Positions 49,641 to 62,994 are shown, numbered from the stretch's first letter. The stretch: 64,000 nucleotides of DNA from Lumbricus rubellus (GCA_945859605.1 OX243816.1:24874199-24938198), one strand, 5' to 3'. Made by a program: numbers and translations. Notes: a model not told the origin generated them from the letters alone.

Positions 49641-50912
49641 TAGACCTGGGAGTGACTTTGGTCAGCTAATCTGGCCCCACTTGACCCTAAAGTGACTTGG
49701 CAAAAAAGACAACCGACTTCCGACTTGAAGTCGACTTCTGACATGAAAATAGCCATTATAGCCTAGGTCTACGTACGGCTACTACTACAAAAAGTCAAGC
49801 CTATTTTTCCTGGCAAGCATTAATTTCATATAGACCTGCCAATGAGCAATGAGGCCTCGTACTTAATTGATGCATGAATTTGCTAAAATTTTATTAAGCC
49901 CATTTCAGGCTGTTTGTGTTTCAGTTTGAATAGTTTTGTGATGCTTTGGACCATCTAGTAGCCTAGACAATGTGACGGCAAATTATTAGGCCTATGAATT
50001 TAGCTTGTCCATTGTCTGTGATTATTCAGATTTCACTCATTATTAATATTTTTAAAAAAAAATATTATTAATAAATAAATTTGTAAAACGCGCAAGGTCG
50101 AAGATTTAAAAAAATGGGTACCGCGGACTGGTTGCAATGCACTGAATTGCGTGCTATGAAGCCTATGAGAGGCCTAATTTGTAATTCTGTTTTCATAATT
50201 ATTCGGCCACTAACATCATTTCGCAGCTTAGCAAATACTGCCAAATAGCATTGCAAGCGCATCATCATAGACCTACTCACTGGCATTAAAGTTTTCATTG
50301 TCCAATTAGCACGTATGCAATAGTTTTTTCCGTCTGCAGACAGCCATAGGTCTACCAAAGTAGCGCCAAACTATCAATAATTATTTATTATAGGCCTCGT
50401 AGCTTTCTTTGCCCCGAATTCACTGACCAATAGAAGTTCACTATTTGCTCATGTTCATGTCTTGATAAGCACATGCAAGATGTGCTAATATTTTAGTAAC
50501 ATTTTTGTTTCACCATCTTAATAATTAAGCGCATGCCTAAGCGTGACGTTTTGGCATTGAATAGCAAATTATACTGAATAGATCGGCAGACGGCAGTCTG
50601 CACGATAGTCTACCGGTAAAATAATCAGTAGGCTCTCTATGTTTAACAGAGGCCTCATTCATTCCTGTAAACACAATACAAAAGCTGTGTAAATGTTGTC
50701 CTGGTCTCACGATAATTGGTTTGAAGTAACGAAATGTAACTATGTTTGTGTTTCAAGTCGGTTAAAGTCGACTTGTGGTCAAAACAACTTGAAGTGACTT
50801 CTCTCTATAAAATTCGCCTTGGGGTCGGTTGCGGTGAGCAAAACCGACCCGACCCGACTTGGGATGGCTAAGTCGACTGGGGTCGACTTATTGGGGTCGA
50901 CTCCCAGGTCTA
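49641..50912. mobile_element. hAT-B family element (1272 bp)
   Basis: Starts TAGACCTGGGAGT and ends with its complement ACTCCCAGGTCTA. Perfect 8-bp duplications GCGGTTGC lie at 49633-49640 and 50913-50920. Both subterminal regions carry repeated GTCGACTT/AAGTCGACTT words (49720-49740, 50755-50900). No transposase ORF is found. Its left target copy includes part of the right target duplication of the adjoining hAT-A, so the insertion events can be ordered. Confidence 0.93.
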
Positions 50913-50920
50913 GCGGTTGC

Positions 50921-51180
<260 letters not shown>

Positions 51181-51204
51181 ATATTATATTATTATTATAT
51201 ATTA

Positions 51205-51891
51205 TCTTAGATGCACCCCTTGCCATGATCACCCTCGATTGCACGTTTACGACGAGCTGCTCAGGGGTGGGCTTGAAAGAATACTAAACATTTCGCTGAC
51301 CGACGTTCAATGGTTGCAGGCCTCCCTTCCAATTAGATTAGGGGGACTGGGAGTTAGGAGGGTGTCTTCGTTGGCACTTCCAGCCTTTTTGGCTTCTGCC
51401 GCTGGCACCCTCTCCATCCAGTCCCTCATCTTGGGAACGGCCTGTAACACTGACGACGACTCATCCGATTCCGCGCGGTCCGAGTGGATGCGGATTACCG
51501 AGACGGGAGATCCAACGGAATATCCAGGTCACAAGCAGTCACTACTGGACAACCCGCTGTTGCTTAAGACCGTGCTCTCTATCGAGTCAAAGCTACAAGA
51601 CCCATACGATCGGGCGCGAATAAAGGCGTCAATGGCACCACACGCCTCTGACTGGCTACACGCCCTTCCACTGTCCGCGTTCGACCTCAGATTGAGTGAC
51701 GAGACTGTGAGAATTGCGATTGGTCTCCGACTGGGCGCGCCCATATGTGAATCGCACACATGTGTTTGTGGGGCTCCTGTTTCAGCAAGGGGTTCACATG
51801 GTCTTTCTTGCTCCCTGGGATTCGGTAGACAGGCAAGACACAGCACCATCAACGACCTTTTCTACCGAAGTCTAAATAGAGCTGGAACTCC
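51205..51891 (+). pseudogene. RLE-type retrotransposon copy L, first part (thumb to knuckle)
   Basis: Reading starts in HVYDELLRGGLERILNISLT, runs through LQASLPIRLGGLGVRRVSSL and the knuckle CVCGAPVSARGSHGLSC, to NRAGTP at 51891. There a hAT-A element interrupts it. It continues at 57091 in the same reading. The sequence is very close to copy C at 3.5-4.5 kb. RT palm motifs are absent by 5' truncation. Confidence 0.88.
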
Positions 51892-52323
51892 CAGAGGCTT
51901 CTATCCCATGTATAGGCGGGCACAACTTGCGCCCAGTGAAAAACAGGAGGGAAACAAAAGAAAGACAAAACTCACGTCGATAGGGGGGGAAGGCCAGCCA
52001 TGGAGGCAGTGTTTAATCTAGTCATCTCTAGGAAGAAGTATCCCCCAGAAATTACTTCCCCCCATAAACATTTTTCAACATTGTATTAGTTATTAGTTAT
52101 AGGCCTAATAGTATTACTATCTACATTATTTCATCACTTGAACCGTTTTAATACGCCACGATAAAATTTACTATTAGGTCAACCTAATTATAATAATATT
52201 ATTTTTACCTACTACTTTAATAAATGATACAATCATATTATAATGATTTGATTTAGTGTTGACAGGGAGATTGGCGCACGGCTGGCAAAAGCAGGGGTGT
52301 CCTTTGGTCTGCTGCACAGCCGG

Positions 52324-55300
52324 TGTCATGCGAAAAACTATCCGGCAACAAAAACTATCCGGCCACGCCCACTCCGTTGTCAGGATACATTTTCGCACGA
52401 CATACGTGCGAAAAACTATCCGTTGACAAAAACTATCCGGGTTGCTTTTCGACGTTTATTAGTAATAATTCGCTTCATGACGCATATAACTCGGTATGCA
52501 ACGAACTATTGTAATACATGCATGTAAGTGATAATTATAATGGGCTAGTGTCATTGCGAGTGTGCAAGTAAACGTGGAAAAAACGTGATTCTTATGAACG
52601 AAGCGGTGTTGAGTCAGTAGAAACTGGTTTTCTATTTTTAGAATGGGAAATCTGCTTTAGAAATTAGATCGTTTATTAAGGAACTTGATACAAGAAAATA
52701 GGGTGTTTAACAATAAACATTTAACATTTTAAAAATGCTTTTTCAAATAAACCCTTCCTATAACTCCGTCACTGGTTGCACTCTGCAAATGCCAGTCCCA
52801 TACCTGAATAAAGTAGGAGGGTGTCGCTAGTGAGCTTCGTTACCACAATTGAGGCTAAACTGCAAATATTACCATATAGGCTATAATAATACATCTCTGC
52901 AGATTCTGTGAATAAACGTGTATTTTAGTATCCTAAATTATTTTCACGCTTATAATGATTCAAAATCGCATCAAATTATTCCTAACAGCATATATTTGAC
53001 CAAATCATCGAATCGCATACTTTAAATTTGTTAGGAGCAAGAATATTTACATAAAATGAGCTTTTAAAATGTCACATTCCCCATTCGAAATCGCCGTTCG
53101 AATCGCCAATGAACCACAACATATGACCGGAAGTTGGGGTACGCGTCCAAAACATCGACGTGTACGTCAAAGCTTCGGTCATAAGTTTAAAATGATAAAT
53201 GGAAGCTGGATGTAGGTACTTATAGATCTTAAGTAGAAGCCGGATTAATTAAAAAACGCTTCAGTAATGAAAACTGAATTTATATCTGAAATAGAAGCTG
53301 GATTAATGATAAAACGCTTGAGTAATGGAAGCTGGATTCAGGTATTTTTTATTTGAAATGGAACCCGGGTTAAGGTATAAGCTTCCATTTCAGATATAAA
53401 ACTACCTTAATCCAGCTTCCATTTCTCAAGCGTTTTATCAATAATCGGGTTTCCATTTCTCAAGCGTTATTTTCGGCAATCCAGCTTCTATTTCCTCTAT
53501 TAGGAAACTTCATCCAGCTTCCATTTCGTCAATCCAGCTTCTATTTCCGCCATTATCAGCCATAAAATACCTTCATCCAGCTTCCATTTCAGATATAGGG
53601 TGAGTAAGTAAGCATTGGAGAAGCATATCTATGTGATAAGCCATGCGGAATAATTTGGGACCGGACTTCGGAGGAGTGCCAAAATATTCTAGCTTAAATT
53701 GGAGCTGGATTGATGAAAAATAATTCTTATTGAAACAGAAGTTGGATTCATAAATCAACTGGTGCAATTGAAGAAGCTGGACTTTTACTTAGGCCTACTT
53801 ACTTATTTATTTTCGCGTGCTGCCTTATTGCACACTTGCCGCACGCAACTTCCGGAAAGGGTCATAATAATAATTGAATAACAACTTCGATTGGCGGTTT
53901 GTTATGAGCAAATATTACAATTTCTCAATCGATTTCCTTCTTTTTAAACAATTCCAAGTATAATAATACATTACTTAGGCCATAGCACGTTGGCAGAAAT
54001 ATTTTAAGACTCTTTTTGTGCCATTATAAGCCTGAGAATAATTTAGGATACTAAAATACACGTTTACCCAATTATTTAATACTGTTTACCACGTTATGGT
54101 TGCTCTACTATTACTCTGTAGGCTTAAAACCAGGGATCAATGTGTGTCAAGTTCGCAAACATATTGGGGTTGAGATTCGCCTACTATATGGATTCGCGGG
54201 TGACCTACCAAAATGGCACAAACACCAGGCACGCTAGAACTGGTAATTTTACTTGGTAAATTCACATATTTGGACTCTATCCATCCCATAGCGGTTGATA
54301 GGGCATATTAAACACCATCAGCACTACCCAGAACAATAGTCGTGATTGGGCTTATATCATTATTGTTCCTATTGTCGCCTTCCAAACTTCACATATTATC
54401 GACCGTGTATTTCACTGCATCAAATTAGCAAAGTTTGCCACTTGAAATGTCATACTCAAGCCAGTTGTGTAGTCGGTGGGGGGGGGGACGCCGTTTGCCC
54501 ACTTTTTTCCAGGGATAGTGGAATATTAATAATAATACTAATAATAATAATATTATTATTATAAAGAGCGTTCCCCACTTCATTTTTTAGGACTACACTA
54601 CTGACTCAAGCGTTATTCATTTCATAACGCTTAAAAGGGCATATTAAACACCATAAGTAGGCCTACTACCTAGACCAAGTCGCTAGGAACAATAATGATT
54701 TTAAACGCTCTAGCGACTATTGGTCTAGGACTCTTTATTTAGTAGTTCTGATGATGATTAATTGTATTGTATTGTATCTGACCATTTATAAAGCGCTTCT
54801 CGCAGCAAGAGCCTTTCAGAAGCGCTCCCAGTGCGTTCAGCACCTAGAAAACAGGCAAGTTTTTAGACGAGAGAAAGACGAGGATACACTACCAAAGAGG
54901 ATGGCAGAGCGAACTGCTGGGGGAAGCCCATTTCATAGGGAGGGACCAATGCAGGGAAATGATCTGGATTGAGCCATGGCGGTCCTGCCTCTGGGGACAA
55001 ATAGGTCAAGGCGATCTGAGGACCTAAGAGGTCGCAGCGACGCGGCAGAAAGGAAGCGAAGTATAAATTATGATCACACAAATACTTCGGCCGTGCCTGA
55101 CTTTTGTGCCTTATTGGGAGGTCACACCTGAAACGAATATGTATGGCGTAATCTATCTGAATCTCAATATGCCTGCGAACTTGACACACATCTGGGATCA
55201 CAGGTTACATAGGCCTAATCTTCAGAAGTTCCGACCAAATTTTCGGAGACATTGCAACGCAATAAGATTACAATAATGTCTCGTTCATGATAAATAAATA

Positions 55301-55528
55301 GACTAAAGATAGAGGGATGTGTAATTATTATGCAATGTTATTTATAAAGATCCCGCATTTTGTTTTCCGCAATCAACTATTGTAGTCAACTACAATTAGC
55401 CCGGATAATATTTGTCAACGAAACCGAGGCTCAGAGCGTCTCCGTTGCTATCTGACGTCATACGTCACGTGAACCAATGACAGAAGTTTCCGGATACTTT
55501 TTGTTGCCGGATAGTTTTTCGCATGACA
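52324..55528. mobile_element. Inverted-repeat element with CCGG target duplication (3.2 kb)
   Basis: Begins TGTCATGCGAAAAACTATCC and ends with the complementary sequence. CCGG stands on both sides (52320-52323, 55529-55532), and removing the element plus one CCGG restores the LINE reading HSRLWNN. The left end repeats (CG/AC)AAAAACTATCCG four times (52333-52440). The interior contains ATCCAGCTTCCATTT-type motifs in both orientations (53200-53780) and a LINE tail (54755-55060). There is no transposase. The superfamily is unknown; a 4-bp duplication is found in Sola, CMC/Chapaev and Ginger types. Confidence 0.85.
54755..55060 (-). mobile_element. CR1/L2-like LINE 3' tail, 5'-truncated
   Basis: Matches the 3' end of the minus-strand LINE at 37.4 kb: (ATTGT)n tail, then CCATTTATAAAGCGCTTCTC, CAGAAGCGCTCCCAGTGCG, and the decayed C-terminal reading. 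About 300 bases only. Confidence 0.75.
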
Positions 55529-57090
55529 CCGGCTATGGAACAATCATGGTATACGACTCGATACGAAGCTAGCTGTATACCGAGCAGTTGTCATCTCCAC
55601 GCTACTTTATGGGAGCGAAACGTGGACTGTATACCGCAGACATATAGCAAAGCTAGACCAGTTCCATCTTCGCTGTTTGCGAAAAATTGCTGGTATCAAA
55701 TGGCAAGACATGATCCCAAACACATCTGTTCTGGAAAGGTGTGGAATCACCGGAATCGAGGCTATGCTGATCTCTGCACAACTGCGATGGTCCGGACATG
55801 TCACTCGTATGGAGGACTCTCGAATACCAAAACAAGTTTTCTATGGCCGGCTAGTGGATGGATCGCGGGCCCAGGGTGCGCCTTTCAAAAGGTACAAAGA
55901 CGACCTCAAGATGCATCTCACAGCTTGCGGTCTTAGTTGTGCGCAGTTTGAGGCCGATGTGCTGGACAGGATCGGATGGCGTGGACTTTGTCGGACTGGA
56001 GTGGAGGATTTTGAACAGCGGAGGATGGAGGATGCGATGGAGAAGCGACGTAGGCGCAAGGCTGGCGCAGGTAACGCGGTGCAGCCACAACAAACGGCGG
56101 GAGGACAGTTCCTGTGTGACATCTGTGGCCGTGTGTGCGCTTCACGGATTGGTCTGTTCTCACACAGAAGGACTCACAGAAGATGACGAGATCCGTCGAA
56201 TCGACGGCTCATTCCATGAATACTTGTACAAATAGGCCTACTGTATTTGTACAACTAAATGCAGTGTTATATCTAGACATCTCTGGGAGGGAGTTCCCCA
56301 GGAATAAAAATTTTCCAGAAAAATCGATAGGTGTTGTGAACATGTATATAGAATAAAATAATTTCCCCCTCCATAAAAAGTATATGCAACATTGACCCCC
56401 CGCCCTATATAAATTTGACAGGTTTATACAAGTGAAGTTATCCCGTCAGTAGAAGAATTTGACCGCAAAGCATCGAAGTAGGCCCACTGAAAATAAGGTC
56501 ATGCATCAGCATTTTGGAGAAGTAGGCCTAAATGTATGTTTCAAGAAGGAAAATTAGACGAAAGACTAAAAAATGTTGTCAGAAAATTTCTGTCTGAGCG
56601 GTTTCCGTTCGCCCAAAACAGCCACTTACCCCTCCCCAAAACCTAAATTTCCCAAAGCAGTGTGACTAGGTAACACACTGATTAAACACTGAACTAAATG
56701 GCTTAGCTACAGTGTTATCTTTCAAATTTCAGTCTGTCAAATTTCAAAATATTTTGTTCCTTGAACACTTACATGCAGAAAAACAACATCATTTTTATGT
56801 AGGCCCACGTTGTATTTTATTGTATTGCAGAACTTGCAATGCGGAAATTGCAAGAATTTCTAATGGAGGGAGGGACGCATATCACACCCAAAACCCCTCC
56901 TCGTCTTGGCGCTACGTGTTTCGGCGATCGTCTGCTGGATGCTTGTTTGTCTCTCCCCCCCCCCAGAAACCTTCATTCACTATAGTTAGGGGACAAGATT
57001 ACATATTGCCGGGAGAGTAGGTCGGCCCAATAAGGGGGGGGGGAAGAACATGTATTGCGCCCGGCTGCTTAGGGGGGATAGAAGCCCCTG

Positions 57091-57848
<758 letters not shown>

Positions 57849-59493
57849 TCTATTCGGATATTTTGGATATTTTCATGGTCAACACTCTGAACACAGATGG
57901 GCGATAATACAGGATAGTTTAATGTCGAGACGGTCCAGCCAATCACAGACCAGCGTTGGCGAAGCGTACACATCAAACAAGGCCAGTGGTGTGTGCAGTC
58001 ATTGCCTGGCTGTCAGACAATTACACCTGCGCGATGGCACTGTACACTTGCACGGTCCACGGAACAGCCCGTGCCCGGGATCACGGCAGCCGCCGCTGAC
58101 CTCGGCGCAGGCGCAAAGAGATCGGGTCGAAGGTGGCTCGGTATCGGAAGAAGCCGGCGGGGGGCTACAGGTGTCGTCCCCACGGAGTTCTCGCCCCTGC
58201 GTTCCAGCAGGCGTGGAACCGGTGTTCGAGGCTGTGGACGCAGATAATGGTCCGTTCGGCACCCGAGACAAAATAGCGGCAAAGTGTTAAAGCATATTCC
58301 GAGAGGCGCCCGATTCGCATGTTCCAGGGCCCTCACCGACATCCTGCAATCCATAAACAACAATCCGGACAGCAGCGAGGAATGGCGCAAACTTATCTGG
58401 TTTGCTTCAAACATCCTGACGCAGCCATCGCGTGCGGGTCGCAGACGAAACACGGCCAATGTCATCAAGAAACGCATCGACAACCATGATGTGCTGCGGA
58501 CGAGGGATGAAGGCGAGCGGGAGGATGGCGTTGATCGGAGACACAAGAGCGCTAAGGATCTACGTTTGGCTGCGGTTGTGCCAAACTCGAGGAGGGCAAC
58601 ATTCGAGCCGCCACCCGCATCCTCTGCAGTCAAGACTACCCGGTCAAAGCGTCGCCAGAATCCTTCGCAGCCATGCAGGAAAGGCATCCGATGGACAATT
58701 GGGCGGCTAATCTGGCTGATTTGCCAGAAGTGTCGCAGGCGGTTCCATTCCAGGTGACGGAGAAAGAGGTTGCGGACGCGGTGAGATCTTTTCCGGTTGG
58801 CTCTTCCGGGGGGCCGGATGGAATGAGACCTCAGCACCTCCTTGATCTGCTCAACAACCGCGAATCATCAGAGTCTCTCCTTCAAGCACTCACATGCTTC
58901 ATCAATGTGATGCTGAGGGGCGAATGCCCACATGACGTACGCGAACTCTTGTTCGGTGGCACTCTCATCGCCCTTTCCAAAAAGTCAGGAGGACTCCGGC
59001 CAATAGCGATCGGATACGTCTGGAGAAGACTGGCTGCGAAGTGCGCCAACAAATACGCCTTGGCTCGATTGGGATCGTTCTTCGCCCCAGTCCAGGTGGG
59101 CATAGCGGCATCTGGAGGCGCTGAGGCGGCGGTTCGCGCCGCTAGAAGCTACGTTTCGGATATGCCTTCGGACCACGTCTTCGTGAAGCTTGACTTTGCA
59201 AACGCTTTTAACACCGTGCGAAGGGATGTCATGCTAAAGGCAGTCCACGAAACTATCCCGAAACTTTACGCATTCATCCATCAGGCATACTCGGCGCAGT
59301 CCCTTCTACAGTTCGGACCTTTCGTGGTACGTTCACAGATGGGGCCGCAACAGGGTGACCCCTTGGGTCCCCTACTATTCTGTCTGCCGCTACAGTCGAC
59401 CCTACAATCGTTGCAGTCCGGTTTCAGACTCGGCTTCCTCGACGATGTCTCGCTGGGTGGAGGGCTGGAAGATGTACGACATGACCTGACCGC
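57849..59493 (+). pseudogene. RLE-type retrotransposon copy M, N-terminal finger to RT palm
   Basis: ORF 57922-58290 opens MSRRSSQSQTSVGEAY, then the C2HC finger CSHCLAVRQLHLRDGTVHLH followed by GPRNSPCPGS. A frameshift leads to the conserved N-terminal domain (58284-58480: LKHIPRGARFACSRALTDIL, QPSRAGRRRNTANVIKKR). Another break precedes the RT ORF 58673-59493: SFPVGSSGGPDGMRPQHLLD, GGTLIALSKKSGGLRPIAIG, HVFVKLDFANAFNTVRRDVM (motif A), QQGDPLGPLLFCLPL (motif B) and GFLDDVSLGG (motif C, FLDD). A hAT-like element then interrupts it. Together with 61001-62305 and 62995-63115 this is the most complete copy of the group. Confidence 0.92.
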
Positions 59494-60992
59494 TATACCC
59501 CGCAGTCGATCGAGTCGATCGATCGAGTCGATCGTAACTCGGCCAAGTCGAGTCGATCGAAAAATCGTCGACTTGCAAGTCGAGTCGATCATTGCTCCGT
59601 CGACTGAACTCCACTTAAAAACATTTATCTTAGGCCTACTATTTCTTGAAGTCTCAAAGTGAACTACATAAATGACGTAATTCAGTTTTTCCACACGAGT
59701 GCAGCTAATGAACCTTTTGGCAGCTGACGATTTCGTGTTTGTGGAACTATGAAAGTTGATAGACGTACGTTTTCGATTTGAGTTCAACCAGTAGAGGCGG
59801 ATATAGAAATTTTTGACGGGGGGGGGGGGGGGGTTCAAATTTTTTGGTCTTGGGCCGACAAAATTTTTTGTTGGTCTTCCGTGGAAAAATCCTGCTTTTA
59901 GTCTTTCGCCAAAAAACTTCTAAAAAAACTCGTGGCAATTCCGGTTACTTAAAATCTGATGACTTTTTTAGTCATGTGCTAGTTTCTCTCTCTCTCACCT
60001 TCCTGTTCCCGTTGCGTTGATTTACAGCTTCTTGAAAACGGATGGGAGGAGGGTCCGAATGGAGTGGGGCATGGCCGGATTGGCCTCTTGGATCCGCTCC
60101 TGAATGAGCAGGATACATTTAGGCCTGTATAAATTATTATATGTAGATGGTAATTTTGAGAATATAAAACGGGGCCTTTTATGACGTCACTTCGATCAGG
60201 ATACAGGTCTACTATCATATAGTTTCATTAATTTTGTGAATACAAAGCTAAACCCATGCTTATTGTGACGTCACTCTGATTATGATGCAATTTTTTACTA
60301 TTACAGGTTCATTTCGAGAATTAAAACAACTAGGCCTATTGTGACGTCACTTCGATTATGATACAAAATGTAATTGTAATTGTAATTGTAATTGTAATTG
60401 AACATTTATATAGCGCCGCTCACAGATTCAGTGAGCGGCGCTATATCATAGAAGTGCATTCTGATAATATAAACAAGGCCTACTGTGACGTCACTGTAAT
60501 TATTATACATATCTACTATTAAAGAAGAGCATTTTGAGAGTATAAACTAGACGAATTGTGACGTCACTTCGATTATTACGCAGATCAACAGTAATAATTT
60601 TTGAAACTCATTAATTTTACAGAATCTAAACGAGGCCTATTGTGACGTCACTACGATTACAGTGCACATCTACTATAAATTCACTGAGAAAACGAAATTA
60701 GGCTTAGTGTGACGTCACGCAGATTTCATTTTGAGATCATATAACTGCAGGGGTGAGCAAGAGACAAAACTAGGTCAAGTCGACTCGAAGTCGATCGAGT
60801 CGATCGTCGGCCGAGCCAAGTCGATCGAGTCGTGAAAAGGTCGGCGAGTCGACGAAGTCGATCGAGTCGATCGTCGGCCGAGCCAAGTCGATCGAGTCGT
60901 GAAAAGGTCGGCGAGTTGACGAAGTCGATCGAGTCGATCGTCGGCCGAGCCAAGTCGATCGTAGCCCACGACTCGATCGACTGCGGGGTATA
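59494..60992. mobile_element. hAT-like element with seven CRE palindromes (1499 bp)
   Basis: Starts TATACCCCGCAGTCGATCGA and ends with the exact complement. Perfect 8-bp duplications CTGACCGC lie at 59486-59493 and 60993-61000. Subterminal regions repeat AGTCGATCGAGTCGATCG. The interior has a (G)n run (59818-59834) and a tandem ~75-bp unit, each with TGACGTCA: 60182, 60266, 60342, 60486, 60559, 60643 and 60710. There is no transposase. The 8-bp duplication suggests hAT, though the TATA start is unusual for that superfamily. Confidence 0.88.
60365..60452 (-). mobile_element. LINE 3' tail insertion with hairpin
   Basis: (TTGTAA)n (60369-60398) followed by AACATTTATATAGCGCCGCT and a perfect palindrome GCGCCGCTCAC...GTGAGCGGCGC. 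The word AACATTTATAAAGCGC is shared with the LINE tails at 37.4 and 54.8 kb. It falls between two CRE repeat units and explains their doubled spacing. Confidence 0.7.
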
Positions 60993-61000
60993 CTGACCGC

Positions 61001-62305
61001 TATGAAAGAGCTGGAGACAACGCTCGGCATTCGTTTGAACAGGAACAAATGCGAATACTGTTCGGAGGTCGAACTAGGAGGCGAGGAATTTGATGGCTTC
61101 CGGAGGGTGGATCGCGACTCATTGATCCTTCTTGGCGCCCCACTGTTCAAAGGCGATGCTCTGGACGAAGCGCTCCTCATGCACTCCGATTCACTTGAAC
61201 GAGCTTTGAAGGATCTGGAATGTCTCCAAGCACAGGCGGCATTGATGCTGCTGCGATCGTGCTTTGGAGCAGCGAAAATGATATACTTGCTGCGAGTAGC
61301 ACCGTGCTGGAACCACCCCTTACTGGTGAAGATGTACGAACAAATGCGGACTGGATTGGAAAAGATCATTAACATCGGCCTCAGCGATATGCAATGGACT
61401 CAAGCCACTCTTCCGATTAGAGACGGCGGACTCGGGATCAGACGTGTTTCGATGCTGGCTTCTTCAGCCTATTTGGCCTCAGCTGCATCAACCAAGTCGC
61501 TCGTGGACGCCGTGCTCAGCACGGAGGTGTGGAGTGACGCATACGAGGAGGAAATCCTGGAGGCCCGCAAATCAACACGCCCGGAAGGAGAAGAGCCAGC
61601 CCTGACAAGCCAGAAGACCTGGGACAGGCCTTTAATAGACGCTGACAAGGCTGCCGTGTGGTCTGCCAACAATGACCCACTAAACCGGGCAAGATTGGGC
61701 GCAGTAACATCGCCCCACGCTGGAGACTGGCTCTCGACTGTACCCGTGGTCTCTTGCGGATTGGGTCTCAGCAATGAGGCCGTGCGAGTCGCGGTCGGCC
61801 TCCGACTAGGACTCGACCTCTGTGCACCGCATCAATGCCAGTGCGGTGAGATCGCCGATCCCGGAGGCCACCACGGGCTTGTATGCCGTCGATCTGCAGG
61901 GAGAGCTGTACGCCACTTCGCTCTGAATGACACCATCTGGAGAGCCCTCGTAAAAGAAGACATTCCAAGCTCTAAGGAACCACCGGGCCTGATCCGCACA
62001 GACGGCAAGAGGCCGGACGGAGCAACACTGGTTCCCTGGGCGAGGGGCAGGTACGTCGCATGGGATGCAACATCCATCCAAACTTGTGCTTCCTCCTACC
62101 TCAGCATCTCGTCATCAATGCCTGGAGGGGCAGCCGAACACGCCGCGAACCGGAAGTCCGCTAAATACTCAACCCTTCCGGCCACCCACGATTTTGTACC
62201 CGTCGCCATCGAATCGCTGGGCCCCGTCAATCGGACAGGACGCGAATTCTTGACGGAGTTGGGAAGCCGCATGACCGCCGTTTCTGGGGACACTCGAGAG
62301 ACTAT
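61001..62305 (+). pseudogene. RLE-type retrotransposon copy M, RT thumb to endonuclease
   Basis: Resumes with MKELETTLGIRLNRNKCEYC, LLGAPLFKGDALDEAL, and WTQATLPIRDGGLGIRRVSM. The zinc knuckle is CQCGEIADPGGHHGLVC (CxC-x8-H-x4-C). The endonuclease core is RTDGKRPDGATLVPWARGRY then AWDATSIQT, giving PD and a downstream D of the PD-(D/E)XK type. The tail FVPVAIESLGPVNRTGREFL follows. The frame is open over more than 430 codons until the fold-back element enters at 62306. The endonuclease would nick the target to prime reverse transcription (family knowledge). Confidence 0.93.
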
Positions 62306-62994
62306 TAGTGGAGGAATTTTAGGAAATTCGACTCAATAAATTTTCAGAAGCTAGAGACTTGGCATAGTTGTTAGGTACACCCCAGTGAAGAAAATATCAA
62401 AAGTCCCCATAAATCCGTGCTGTGCTCGAGCCGCCATCTTGGAAAATGGCGGCCAAAAATCGGTTTTCCCGGAGTAGCTCCCGAACCGTTACAGCTACTA
62501 AATATTATATAATGGCAAAAATAATCCTAATTCAACGACAAATAAGTTTTGTATATAACATTTCTTTCTATGATTACAAATAAAAGAGTTACGCACAATA
62601 ATGTAGTCGCTATTATGTATAGCAATGCGACAGTTTTCTTCCCGCCATAAAACTGTATGTCGCATTGCTATACATAATAGTGACTACATTATTGTGCGTA
62701 ACTTTTTTATTTGTAATCCTAGAAAGAAATGTTATATACAAGACTTATTTGTCGTTGAATTAGGATTATTTTTGCCATTATATATTTTTTAGTAGCTGTA
62801 ACGGTTCGGGAGCTATTCCCGGAAAACCAATTTTGGGCCGCCATTTTCCAAGATGGCGGCTCGAGCACAGCACGGATTTATGGGGACTTTTGGTATTTTC
62901 TTCAGTGGGGTGTACCTAACAACTATGCCAAGTCTCTAGCTTCTGAAAATTTATTGAGTCGATTGATGTTTTTTCTACTAAAATTCTTCTACTA
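62306..62994. mobile_element. 689-bp fold-back element, copy 2
   Basis: Same length and, by eye, the same sequence as 31058-31746. Target duplication TAT lies at 62303-62305 and 62995-62997; removing the element with one TAT restores the reading RETMHLYQRL of copy M. Confidence 0.93.

Larger units (their letters stand above)
52259..56221 (+). pseudogene. LINE RT C-terminal fragment ending in a C2H2 zinc finger, split by an inverted-repeat element
   Basis: A short left part (52261-52323) reads EIGARLAKAGVSFGLLHSR. After the 3.2-kb insertion the reading resumes LWNNHGIR and goes through STLLYGSETWTVYRRHIAKL, RCLRKIAGIKWQDM and RWSGHVTRMEDSRIPKQVFY to a C-terminal finger CDICGRVCASRIGLFSHRRT followed by HRR and a stop at 56186. 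The finger is C-x2-C-x12-H-x3-H. The family is the one at 14.8-15.5 kb. It is inserted in the hAT-A element without a clear target duplication. Confidence 0.85.
51892..57090 (+). mobile_element. hAT-A family element, composite 5.2-kb insertion
   Basis: CAGAGGCTTCTATCCCATGT at the start, GGGGGGATAGAAGCCCCTG at the end, with perfect 8-bp duplications GGAACTCC (51884-51891, 57091-57098). Only 51892-52258 and about 56222-57090 are hAT-A sequence. The middle is a LINE fragment containing a further inverted-repeat element. Removing everything restores the hAT-A order seen at 48374-49630 (…TTTAGTGTT/AATACTTGTAC…). Confidence 0.93.

Noticed and set aside
55070..55276. Short ORF within the CCGG element
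   Set aside because: Overlaps decayed LINE tail and unique sequence; no homology.
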